Source: Bacteroidaceae bacterium (lineage in GTDB: Bacteria > Bacteroidota > Bacteroidia > Bacteroidales > Bacteroidaceae). From it: a DNA stretch of 36,831 nt. Location: assembly GCA_017524545.1 (NCBI GenBank), contig JAFXVN010000019.1, positions 1 to 36,831 of the forward strand, given 5' to 3'. The position numbers and the translations under genes were made by a program. Every line of letters starts with the position of its first letter. The first letter of the stretch is position 1. Below the pieces are notes generated by a model. The model saw only the letters and a list, made by a program, of their open reading frames with translations. It did not search any database and had not been told where the DNA came from. Shown here in pieces: positions 13,576 to 22,400 of this stretch.

Positions 13576-14352
13576 GTGTCTGCCATAAACCTGATAGACG
13601 CGATAAAGCTTCCTTTCCGTAAGGAAAAGATGCTTTGTCGCGCTATTCGTAATATGCTGGGCTTCTATCCGCACAACATCAGTCTCTACCAGGAGGCACT
13701 GATGCACAAGTCCATGCTCGCACATGCCAAGAGCGGTACGCCGATAAACAACGAGCGGCTGGAGTTCCTGGGCGATGCTGTGCTGGATGCTGTGGTGGGT
13801 GAAATCGTCTATCATCATTTCCCCCGCAAGCACGAGGGCTTCCTGACGAATACTCGCAGCAAAATTGTGCAGCGTGAGTCGCTTGGCAGGCTGGCTGCAG
13901 AGATAGGACTCGACAAGCTTATTAAGCGCAACGAGCACAACCAGATGCACAACAGCTATCTTGCAGGCAATGCTTTCGAGGCACTCATCGGTGCCATCTA
14001 CTTGGACAGAGGATACGCCTACTGCAAGAGCTTTATGACAGAAAAGATTCTGCATCGGTTCATCGACATAGACAAGCTTGCCTATCAGGAGGTGAACTTC
14101 AAGAGCAAGCTGTTGGAGTGGTGCCAGAAGCACAAGGCCGTGCTTGAATATGTCCTGCTCGACGAGACCAAGACAGAGGACGGCTCGCCGCTTTTCAATT
14201 CAAAGGTTGTCATCAACGGTCAGGAGTGTGGCAGAGGGAAAGGCTACTCCAAGAAGGAGAGCCACCAGAAGGCAAGCAGGAACGCTTTGCACCGCCTCAA
14301 GCACGACAGGAGGCTGCATGATGAGTTGGCAAGTAATCGAGTTGGCAAGTAA
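13576..14352 (+). CDS. rnc: Ribonuclease III
   Basis: Encodes 258 residues from a GTG at 13576; it cleaves double-stranded RNA, including rRNA precursors. The signature ERLEFLGDAVL is at about residue 60-70, the second metal-binding helix (AFEALIGAIYLD) near 135, and a C-terminal double-stranded RNA-binding domain (VNFKSKLLEWCQKHK ... GYSKKESHQKASRNAL) follows. I chose the GTG because the peptide after it (INLIDAIKLPFRKEK) fits the N-terminus typical of Bacteroidales RNase III; an ATG at 13630 would remove it, and longer frames run into fabF. It probably shares the fabF transcript. Confidence 0.93.
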   Translation: MSAINLIDAIKLPFRKEKMLCRAIRNMLGFYPHNISLYQEALMHKSMLAHAKSGTPINNERLEFLGDAVLDAVVGEIVYHHFPRKHEGFLTNTRSKIVQRESLGRLAAEIGLDKLIKRNEHNQMHNSYLAGNAFEALIGAIYLDRGYAYCKSFMTEKILHRFIDIDKLAYQEVNFKSKLLEWCQKHKAVLEYVLLDETKTEDGSPLFNSKVVINGQECGRGKGYSKKESHQKASRNALHRLKHDRRLHDELASNRVGK

Positions 14353-14375
14353 ACAAGTTGAAACATTTTTGAATT

Positions 14376-15890
14376 TTGAGTTTAACTAACATCATACGTC
14401 CCATCTTCACTCCGCGCCGTCGCAAGCTCGACCTTTATGCCACGGAGGCAGAGGCTTTGCAGCGGAAAGTTCTGGAGCGGCTGCTGGGGAAGGCTGCGCA
14501 GACGGAGTGGGGCAGTGCACACGGCTATGGCAGTGTACATGGCTATGAAGCCTTTGCCCGACAGACCCCGCTCAGCACCTATGAGGAGCTGAAGGGCTTC
14601 ATCGACCGTATGCGACACGGCGAGAAGGATGTCCTATGGCCGGGAAGGGTGAAGTGGTACGCAAAGTCCAGCGGCACGACGAACGACAAGAGCAAGTTCA
14701 TTCCCGTCAGCCGCGATGGGCTGCACGACACGCACTATGCCGGTGGGACGGATGCTGTTGTCTGGTATCTGAGGAACAATCCGAAGAGCCGCGTATTCGA
14801 CGGCAAGGCATTGATTCTTGGCGGCAGCCACGCTTCGAACTACAATCTGCCAGGCAGTCTGGTGGGTGACCTCAGTGCCATTCTCATCGAAAACATCAAC
14901 CCGCTGGTCAATCTGGTGCGTGTGCCGAAGAAGGCGACCGCTTTGCTGAGCGACTTCGAGATAAAGCGCGACCGCATTGCCCGTGAGGCTATAAAGCAGA
15001 ACGTCACGAACCTGAGCGGTGTCCCCTCTTGGATGCTCTCTGTCCTGACGCGGGTGATGGAATTGAGCGGCAAGCAGTATCTGAGCGAAGTGTGGCCCAA
15101 TCTGGAGGTCTTCTTTCACGGAGGTGTCGCTTTCACCCCTTATCGCGGTCAGTATCAGAATCTCATCGCGTCGCCCGATATGCACTATATGGAGACGTAC
15201 AATGCCTCCGAGGGCTTCTTCGGCTTGCAGGACGACCCTGCCGACCCAGCCATGAGCCTGATGGTTGACTATGGCATCTTCTACGAGTTCATCCCAATGG
15301 ACGAGTTCGACAAACCAGAGCCGACGGTCGTTCCGCTGTGGGGCATAGAGACGGGGCGCAACTATGCAATGGTCATTTCTACCTCCAGTGGTTTGTGGCG
15401 CTATATCATCGGCGACATGATTCGTTTTACCAGCCGCAATCCCTATAAGTTCATCATCACGGGGCGCACGAAGTCCTTCATCAATGCCTTTGGCGAGGAG
15501 CTGATAGTCGATAATGCCGAGAAGGGACTGGCTGAAGCCTGTCGGCAGACGGGAGCTGAAGTGCTGGAATACACCGCTGCGCCTGTCTTCATGGATGCCG
15601 ATGGCAAGTGCCGCCACCAGTGGGTTGTGGAGTTCAGCCGTGAGCCGGACGACATTGCCGCTTTTGCCCGCATCCTCGACGAGAGCCTGCAGCAAATCAA
15701 TTCCGACTACGAGGCCAAGCGCTACAAGGACATCACCCTCCAGCGGCTCGAACTCATCAAAGCCCGCCCCGGTGTCTTCAACGACTGGCTCAAGCAGAAA
15801 GGCAAACTCGGCGGCCAGCACAAAGTCCCCCGCCTCTCCAACAACCGCAACATCATCGAGCAGGTCCTGGCACTGAACAGTTGCCTGTAA
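14376..15890 (+). CDS. GH3-type (auxin-responsive family) adenylate-forming enzyme
   Basis: Encodes 504 residues from a TTG start (SLTNIIRP follows, as expected for the family; the next Met is far inside). The family is named after plant GH3 proteins, which adenylate acids such as jasmonate or auxin and conjugate them to amino acids. ATP-binding motifs are visible: YAKSSGTTNDKSKFIPVS (about residue 91), the YNASEGFFGLQ loop (about 276), and LWRYIIGDMIRF (about 342). In Bacteroidota its substrate and role are unknown. The gene follows rnc by 23 bp and could be the last gene of the acpP transcript, hinting at a link to acyl metabolism, but that is inference. Confidence 0.82.
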   Translation: MSLTNIIRPIFTPRRRKLDLYATEAEALQRKVLERLLGKAAQTEWGSAHGYGSVHGYEAFARQTPLSTYEELKGFIDRMRHGEKDVLWPGRVKWYAKSSGTTNDKSKFIPVSRDGLHDTHYAGGTDAVVWYLRNNPKSRVFDGKALILGGSHASNYNLPGSLVGDLSAILIENINPLVNLVRVPKKATALLSDFEIKRDRIAREAIKQNVTNLSGVPSWMLSVLTRVMELSGKQYLSEVWPNLEVFFHGGVAFTPYRGQYQNLIASPDMHYMETYNASEGFFGLQDDPADPAMSLMVDYGIFYEFIPMDEFDKPEPTVVPLWGIETGRNYAMVISTSSGLWRYIIGDMIRFTSRNPYKFIITGRTKSFINAFGEELIVDNAEKGLAEACRQTGAEVLEYTAAPVFMDADGKCRHQWVVEFSREPDDIAAFARILDESLQQINSDYEAKRYKDITLQRLELIKARPGVFNDWLKQKGKLGGQHKVPRLSNNRNIIEQVLALNSCL

Positions 15891-15922
15891 ACAGGATTAA
15901 AGTACAATAAGATAATTTTTCG

Positions 15923-15930
15923 TACCTTTG
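15923..15930 (+). promoter_or_regulatory. -7 promoter box for the Ig-like lipoprotein gene
   Basis: TACCTTTG is a perfect TAnnTTTG match, 27 bp before the GTG start. No -33 TTG is found at the usual spacing. The leader carries GTGAAAAG-type short repeats (about 15938-15968) and a three-codon ATG frame (15934-15945). Confidence 0.5.
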
Positions 15931-15957
15931 CAAATGAAAAGTTGAAAAAGTGAAAAG

Positions 15958-17913
15958 GTGAAAAGCGTGAAGTCGAAACACATATTTGCAGGTTTTGCGT
16001 TGCTCCTTATGGCGGCTTGCGCGAGCATTGGCGCTCCCGACGGCGGTATCTACGACGAGATTCCGCCAAAGGTGGTGTCCAGCTCTCCCGCTGACCGTTC
16101 TACTGGTAGCAACGACCGCAAGATACGCATTCGCTTCGATGAATTCATTAAGCTGGAGAATGCCAACGAGAAGGTCATCGTCTCTCCGCCGCAGTTGGAG
16201 CCTGCCAACATCCGTGCCGACGGTAAGAGCGTGAAGATAACGCTATACGACACGCTGCAGGAAAACACGACCTATACCATCGACTTCAGCGATGCCATCG
16301 TTGACAACAACGAGGGCAATCCGATGGGACACTACACCTACAGCTTCAGCACGGGCGAGGAAATCGACACGATGGAGGTGTCCGGCACGGTGCTTGCCGC
16401 AGAAAATCTGGAGCCGGTGAAGGGAATCCTCGTCGGCCTCTATCCCTGCGATTCCCTCTTCAACGATTCTGTTTTCAGGACACAGGCCTTCAGTCGCGTC
16501 TCGCGCACCAACGGCTCCGGGAAATTCTGCATCAAGGGTGTCAAGCCCGGTACATACCGTGCCTTCGCCCTCGAGGACAAGGACGGCAACTTCCTCTTTT
16601 CCCAGAAGAGCGAGCGCATCGCCTTCCTGACAGATTCGTTCACCACCTCTTGCCATCGGGACGTGCGTATGGATACCGTGTGGCGCGACTCGTCGGAGAT
16701 TGACACTATCCTCGCCGTTCCCATTGTCCGTTACCTCCCCGACGATTTGGTGCTCAATGCCTTCCTCGAAGCCGGTCAGGACCAGCATTTGCTCAAGCTG
16801 GAGCGTCCGGACCCAGACATGATGAAGCTTTTCTTCACGGCGCCTGCCGACTCGCTGCCCATCATCCGTGGCCTGAACTTCGACGAGAAGTGCCTTGTGG
16901 TGGACGCATCGCTCCACAACGACACTATCATCTATTGGGTGACGGACACCGCCTTCACGCATAGCGAGGACACCATCAAGTTCGAGCTTACCTTCATGGA
17001 GACGGATTCGCTGGGCATCCTGCAGCCGCACACCGAGGTGCAGGAGTTGGCGCCGAAGTTGACTTGGCAGAAAATTTACAAGGAGCAGCAGAAGAAGATA
17101 CAGGAATGGAACAAGCAGCGTGAGAAGCGCGTGAAGAAGTCCAAGGAGCCTCTGCCTCCGGAGGAGAACCCGTTCGAGAAGACGTTCCTTGACCTCTCGG
17201 CAAAGCCCAGTGGTGGACTTGACCCGAACCAGAATGTCCACTACATTGCCAAGCAGCCCATAGCCAGTGCAGACACGACGCGGATGCACCTTTACATAAA
17301 GAAGGACACTGCATGGCTGCCAGAGCCTTTCCTCTTCCTGCCAGACCGCGACTTGAAGTCCTACACCCTCTATGCGGAGTGGGAACAGAAGCGCCAGTAT
17401 CGCTTCACCATCGACAGTGCGGCTGTCGTGGGCATCATGGGCGAGCATTGCAAACCCATAAAGAACGAATTCTCCGTGAGGGGAGAGGAAGCTTTCGGAG
17501 CGCTCTTCGTGCATGTCATAATGCCGGACACAAACAGGATTTTCGTGCAGCTGCTGAACAAGAGCGACAAGACTGTGGCGGAACTTCCTGCGGACAAGGA
17601 CGGCCGCGCCGACTTCTTTTTCCTGAAGCCCAACAACTATTATCTGCGCTGCTATGTCGATCTCAATGCCAACGGCGTTTGGGACACGGGAGAGTACGAC
17701 AGCGGGCTGCAGCCCGAGCCTGTGTATTATTTCCCCCAGCCCATCCAGGTCAAGGCGAAATGGGACATAGAGCAGGACTGGGCTCCTTTGGAGATTCCTC
17801 GGCTGTCGCAGAAGCCATTGGAAATTACCAAGCAGAAGCCCGACAAGGAGAAGGACATAAAGCAGCGCAACAAGGAGCGTGAGCGGCAGAAGCGCGAGGA
17901 GAAAGGGTATTAA
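15958..17913 (+). CDS. Lipoprotein with an N-terminal Ig-like (Big_5) domain
   Basis: Encodes 651 residues from GTG 15958; a second GTG at 15967 is equally possible. The signal peptide ends in LLLMAAC, making Cys21 the lipidation site, followed by ASIGAPDGGIYDEIPP, a conserved start in Bacteroidales proteins of this type. Residues 35 to about 130 form a bacterial Ig-like domain (PPKVVSSSPADRSTG ... YTYSFSTGEE); a carboxypeptidase-regulatory-like segment (GTYRAFALEDKDGNFLFSQ) follows. A basic, coiled stretch is near residue 365-395 and a highly charged Lys/Arg/Glu tail closes the protein. The residues after the Cys are not acidic, so surface export is uncertain. Function unknown; a neighbouring DUF3108 gene suggests an envelope role. 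Confidence 0.78.
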   Translation: MKSVKSKHIFAGFALLLMAACASIGAPDGGIYDEIPPKVVSSSPADRSTGSNDRKIRIRFDEFIKLENANEKVIVSPPQLEPANIRADGKSVKITLYDTLQENTTYTIDFSDAIVDNNEGNPMGHYTYSFSTGEEIDTMEVSGTVLAAENLEPVKGILVGLYPCDSLFNDSVFRTQAFSRVSRTNGSGKFCIKGVKPGTYRAFALEDKDGNFLFSQKSERIAFLTDSFTTSCHRDVRMDTVWRDSSEIDTILAVPIVRYLPDDLVLNAFLEAGQDQHLLKLERPDPDMMKLFFTAPADSLPIIRGLNFDEKCLVVDASLHNDTIIYWVTDTAFTHSEDTIKFELTFMETDSLGILQPHTEVQELAPKLTWQKIYKEQQKKIQEWNKQREKRVKKSKEPLPPEENPFEKTFLDLSAKPSGGLDPNQNVHYIAKQPIASADTTRMHLYIKKDTAWLPEPFLFLPDRDLKSYTLYAEWEQKRQYRFTIDSAAVVGIMGEHCKPIKNEFSVRGEEAFGALFVHVIMPDTNRIFVQLLNKSDKTVAELPADKDGRADFFFLKPNNYYLRCYVDLNANGVWDTGEYDSGLQPEPVYYFPQPIQVKAKWDIEQDWAPLEIPRLSQKPLEITKQKPDKEKDIKQRNKERERQKREEKGY

Positions 17914-17946
17914 CTAAGATTGTTGAAAACTAAAAAATGAAGGCCG

Positions 17947-18819
17947 ATGTGTTCAAGGATATTTGATAGTGTTAGATTCGTTAAGGGACATTGCCACCGG
18001 GTTATAGCCCGATTGCAGTCCGTAAACCGCGTGTGTCTCTTTCTTATTTTCTCCATTTCTTTTTTTCTTCATTCTCCTTTATGCCATGCCCAGTGCACAG
18101 CTGAGAACACCGCTTTCAAGGCAGGCGAGGAGCTGACCTACGACCTTTACTTCAACTGGAAGTTCATCTGGCTCAGTGCCGGCACCGCCAGCATGGACAT
18201 CGCACATACGAAGTGGGAGGGCAAGCCAGCCTATAAGGCGCATCTCATCACCCGCACCAGCCAGCGGCTCGACCGCTTCTTTATGATGCGCGACACCATA
18301 CAGTGCATCATCACAGACGACATGCAGCCTCGTTACTATAAGAAGGGTGCCAACGAGGGCGGACGCTACTATGTGGATGAAGTGTGGTATTCCTACGCGG
18401 ACGGCAAGACCCATCTTCGCCAACGCTACCAGAACCGTGAGGGCGCTGTGACGGAGAGAACCTACGACAGCTCCAAGTGCATCTATGATATGATGAGCAT
18501 GTTACTTCGGGCACGCTCCTTCCGGGTGGACAATATGCGCAAGGGCGAGAAGCTGCACTTCCCGATGGCCGACGGCCACAAGGTGGAGGACATCACACTC
18601 ATATATCGGGGGCGCGATGAGTTCCGTATGAAATCGACGGGCGTCACCTATCGCTGTCTGGTCTTTTCGTTTGTGGAATATCCGAATGGAAAGGAGAAGG
18701 AGGTCATCACCTTCTATATCTCCGACGACGAGAACCATATCCCCGTCCGTCTCGACCTTTTCCTCCGCTTCGGCGTTGCCAAAGCATACCTCAACAAAAG
18801 CAAAGGGCTGAGGAATTGA
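17947..18819 (+). CDS. DUF3108 domain protein, secreted
   Basis: Encodes up to 290 residues. A hydrophobic segment (VCLFLIFSISFFL, ending LCHAQ at about residue 49) is a signal peptide, preceded by an unusually long 28-residue basic N-region, so the true start may lie further in. The remainder matches the DUF3108 pattern: FKAGEELTYDLYFNWKFIWLSAGTASM, then a beta-rich domain with KCIYDMMSMLLRARSF and a C-terminal DDENHIPVRLDLFLRFG. The family is probably periplasmic or outer-membrane associated; no activity is established. It starts 33 bp after the lipoprotein gene. A purine-rich run of GTGAAAAG-like repeats follows the stop (18820-18870). Confidence 0.8.
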   Translation: MCSRIFDSVRFVKGHCHRVIARLQSVNRVCLFLIFSISFFLHSPLCHAQCTAENTAFKAGEELTYDLYFNWKFIWLSAGTASMDIAHTKWEGKPAYKAHLITRTSQRLDRFFMMRDTIQCIITDDMQPRYYKKGANEGGRYYVDEVWYSYADGKTHLRQRYQNREGAVTERTYDSSKCIYDMMSMLLRARSFRVDNMRKGEKLHFPMADGHKVEDITLIYRGRDEFRMKSTGVTYRCLVFSFVEYPNGKEKEVITFYISDDENHIPVRLDLFLRFGVAKAYLNKSKGLRN

Positions 18820-18882
18820 AAAAAGGTGAAAAGGAAAAAAGTGAAAGGGGGAAAAGGGGAAACCTTGTAAGGTGAAAAATTG

Positions 18883-18955
18883 TCGGATAGAGGCGACTCG
18901 AACGCCCGACCCCTACGTCCCGAACGTAGTGCGCTACCAACTGCGCTACTATCCG
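18883..18955 (-). tRNA. tRNA-Pro (anticodon CGG)
   Basis: A 73-nt cloverleaf on the minus strand. Acceptor arms CGGATAG and CTATCCG pair fully with discriminator A; the anticodon stem CTACG/CGTAG encloses the loop TTCGGGA, giving anticodon CGG; the T arm contains GTTCGAGTC. The CCA end is not encoded. It is divergent from tRNA-Phe. Confidence 0.95.
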
Positions 18956-18974
18956 AATGGTTTGAAAACCGATG

Positions 18975-18982
18975 CAAAGGTA
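18975..18982 (-). promoter_or_regulatory. -7 promoter box for tRNA-Pro
   Basis: Minus-strand TACCTTTG, a perfect match, 19 bp upstream of the tRNA 5' end. No clear -33 TTG is seen. Confidence 0.6.
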
Positions 18983-19074
18983 CGACATTTAATTGATATT
19001 TGAAAATCGAAAGCCGAAAAAAGCGGCGAACAACAAGAAAATTCTGTATTTCCCCCATTTTTTCGGTGAAATGC

Positions 19075-19105
19075 TTGCACAGTTTGGGAAAAAGCCGTAC
19101 CTTTG
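19075..19105 (+). promoter_or_regulatory. Promoter of tRNA-Phe
   Basis: TTG at 19075-19077, a 20-bp spacer and TACCTTTG at 19098-19105. The tRNA begins 19 bp later, the distance expected for a short processed leader. Confidence 0.8.
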
Positions 19106-19124
19106 CACTCGCAAAACAAAAAAC

Positions 19125-19197
19125 GGTGCCATAGCTCAGTTGGTAGAGCAAAGGACTGAAAATCCTTGTGTCCCCGGTTCGATTCCTGGTGGCACCA
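19125..19197 (+). tRNA. tRNA-Phe (anticodon GAA)
   Basis: A 73-nt cloverleaf: acceptor GGTGCCA pairs with TGGCACC, discriminator A; D arm GCTCAGTTGGTAGAGC; anticodon stem AAGGA/TCCTT with loop CTGAAAA, giving GAA; T arm GGTTCGATTCC. CCA is not encoded. It has its own promoter and terminator. Confidence 0.97.
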
Positions 19198-19207
19198 CTG
19201 AAAGAAG

Positions 19208-19241
19208 AGCGTCAGACGATATTTGTCCGACGCTTTTTTTG
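19208..19241 (+). terminator. Intrinsic terminator after tRNA-Phe
   Basis: A stem AGCGTC-GAC with GTC-GACGCT encloses a short AT loop and is followed by a run of seven T. It lies 10 bp after the tRNA. Confidence 0.85.
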
Positions 19242-19371
19242 TTTCATCCCAAACATGCCGGTTGGTGCCGTACTGCCGTGGTTCGCTGTAAAACATTGCA
19301 GGCTGCGTGGGGAATTGTATGCAAGTGTGCTGGTCGAGTGGTGTTAAAGAAACTTAATAAATGCGCAGTTG

Positions 19372-19404
19372 TTGTCCGAATTATATAAAAAAATTGTACT
19401 TTTG
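19372..19404 (+). promoter_or_regulatory. Promoter of the dockerin protein gene
   Basis: TACTTTTG at 19397-19404 fits TAnnTTTG; a TTG at 19372-19374 is 22 bp upstream, slightly long. The predicted leader is about 80 nt. The 130 bp between the tRNA-Phe terminator and this promoter show no feature. Confidence 0.55.
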
Positions 19405-19491
19405 TGACGCAAGTGTGGGCTTTTAACATCATTCTCGCAAAAAACATACATACATACATTATATATTTATTAACCCTAAAAAGAAAAAGCA

Positions 19492-22400
19492 ATGAGAAAG
19501 TTTACCTCTCTCGCCATCTTCGGCCTTATGTGGTTCGTAGGTTCGGCGGCATTTGCCGACGAGCATGAGTACAGGAATGGTATCTGTACGATGCACGACG
19601 AATGCGACGAACACTTCGAGCGTCCCGTACAGGATGCAGATGGCTTCTACATGCTCTGCAATGTGGGCAATGTGGAATGGATTTCGCAGCAGGTCGCTGA
19701 CAACAACATCGACCTGGACTGTAAGTTGATGAACGACATCGACTTCGAGAATGTTGTCAACCTGCACAGCCCCATCGGTCCCAGCAACGGGCGTAAGTAC
19801 AACGCCACGTTCGACGGTCAGGGCTTCCGCATCAAGAACATGATTATCGACCGCCCGGACAGCGAGATGCAGGGCTTCTTCGGTTCTCTTCGCGGCAATC
19901 CCAACAACCGCAACGAAGGTACCGTCATCAAGAACCTCATCATCGACAAGAGCTGCTCCATCACTGGAGCTTTGCGTACTGGCGGTATTACAGGAACTGG
20001 TCAGAACAACGCGATGGAGATTAACATCATCAACTGCGTGAATGAAGCCAGCGTCACCACTACAACCAAGAATGCAGGCGGTATCACTGGTGGCAGTAGC
20101 AGCACACATCCCATCTGGAAGCTGACGAACTGCGTTAACACGGGTACTATTACGGCTATGGGCAACAGCGCAGACGAAAAAGAGTCTGCCGGCATTTCCG
20201 GCTGGTTGGGTGACAATGCCAACACTCGCGTCACGAACTGTTTTAACCTTGGTATCGTGGATGGTATAGATGCCAGCGGTCGCGGCGTGTTCCGTCAGTC
20301 GAACAGCAATGTGGGCATCAACTGCTACGACCTCAGCTTCAACGAACTTTCCACACAGTACATCGACCATGACTTCACTGCCGAAGACATCCTCAACGGT
20401 AGGGTGGCATACATCATCAACCAGAAGGCTGGTTCTCTTGTCTTTTATCAGACCCTTGGCGAGGACGAATACCCTGTGCCATTCAATACCAGCAAGGTTG
20501 TCTATCTGCAGGGCGAACTGCTTTGCGACGGCACACCCATCGAGGGCGGCACTTACACAAACGACCCCGTAGAGCCTGTGCGTCCGCCTCACGAATATGA
20601 TGAGGGCGACTTCCATTGCATCAATTGCGGTGCCATCAGCGATGACTTCTGCGAAAAAGACGCAGAAGGTTTCTATCAGCTGAACAACGAGCTGGATGTA
20701 TGCTGGTTCGCCGAGTTCGTGAAGGCTGGCAATGTTGAGGTGAATGCCAAGCTGAACAGCGACCTCGACTTCACCGACTATCCCGACTTCGCAGGTATTG
20801 CCGACCGCAACAATGGCTTCAAGGGCATCTTCGACGGCGGTTTCCACACCATCAGCAACATGGACATGAGCTGGCGTGTGGATGAGGACTGGGTTGGCTT
20901 CATCAACTTCCTCAACGGCGGTGCCACCGTCCGCAACCTTCGCGGCGACGCCACCTGCTTCATCTGCGCCCACGGCAATGCCGGTCTCATTGGCGGTTCC
21001 ACCGCTCCCGGCGACATCTATTTAGAGAACCTCGGCTTCGAGGGCGACGTCAGCTGCACAAGGGCAGGTGCCGGCGGCATCCTGGGCTGCAACACAGGCT
21101 CGCAGGCACACATCTATATGACCAATTGCTACTCCACAGGCTTTATTTCCGGCTCGGAGGTGATGGAGAACGGTGCGCTGAGTGCTTGGCTCGGCAGCAG
21201 CGGTGCTGTAATCACAAACTGCTGGTCGAGTGCAACGGTGAGCGGTGTGCAGAACGACGACAAGTACCTCGCCCGCTTCGACAACGCCACCTTCACCAAC
21301 TGCTACAGCGTGAACGGCACGCCGCTTCAGGCCACCATCGTTGACTACGACGATGTGGAGAGCGGTGCACTCTGCTACAAGCTCAACGGCAATCAGGATA
21401 ATATCGCTTGGTTCCAGACACTTGGCGAGGATGAGTTCCCCACCTTCATGCCCGGTCACAAGCAGGTTTATGCTGTCGTTGAGATGCGTTGCGACGGATG
21501 GTTCGATCCTGCCAATGCATCCTATTCCAATTCGAGCAGCACAGTCAAGCCCGACCATAAGTTTGCGGATGGCTTCTGCTCTGTCTGCCACCAGCAGGAT
21601 CCCAACTTCCCCTTCCTCGAGGTATTTGCAAATGCCGACCACGACACGGTGGAGGGTTACACCACCAACAACTCGGGCGACGGCAGCGGCCTTGCCATCA
21701 ACAACAGCGTGGCCGAGCACTGGAACATGAAGTGGTTTGAGACCTACCAGACCATCAAGGGCCTGGAACCCGGTATGTACCGTCTGCGTGTACAGGGTCT
21801 GACCCGTGCCGAGGCATGGAGTGAAAACCCGGGTGCGGCTTACGAGTCTGGCGAACTCAGCGATGCGTTTGCTCCTCTCTACCACAGCAGCCAGTACTTT
21901 GCGGAGGTGGGCGGCAAGAGAATTGCAAGTCGCTTCATGGACATTGCAAAGGAAGCACAGGAAGAGCGCGTAGGCGAGACAGAGAACCAGAGTTCAAACA
22001 CAGGCCTATGGGTGCCCAACTCACTCGCTGCCTGCAACAAGTACTTTGGTCGCGGTCTCTACTGGAACGAGCCTCTCTACTTCGTCGTCGAGAATGCAGA
22101 GGACAGCGTCAACATCGGTGTCGAGAACAACATGTATCTCTATGGCAACTGGACCGTATGGGACAGCTGGCGTTTGGACAAGCTGACCGACGGCGACATC
22201 GACCTCATCCGCAAGCAGCAGGTTGATGCCATCCAGGAAGAACTAGAATCCCTCGAACCTCAGGCTTCCCTCATGGAAGCATACAATGATGCAAAGGATG
22301 CCATCGAGAGTGCAACGACACTCGAAGAGATTTTGACTCTCAGCGATGTCCTGTCGCGCACGCCCAACCTCATCCGTAGCAGCCACCTTGCCTACGAAGC

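Noticed and set aside
15881-15895. Terminator after the GH3-like gene (CCTG/CAGG)
   Set aside because: The stem is only 4 bp and there is no T run.
19459-20973. 504-codon minus-strand frame opposite the dockerin gene
   Set aside because: Low-complexity Val/Ala/Asp-rich translation, no signal or domain; a shadow of the real gene.
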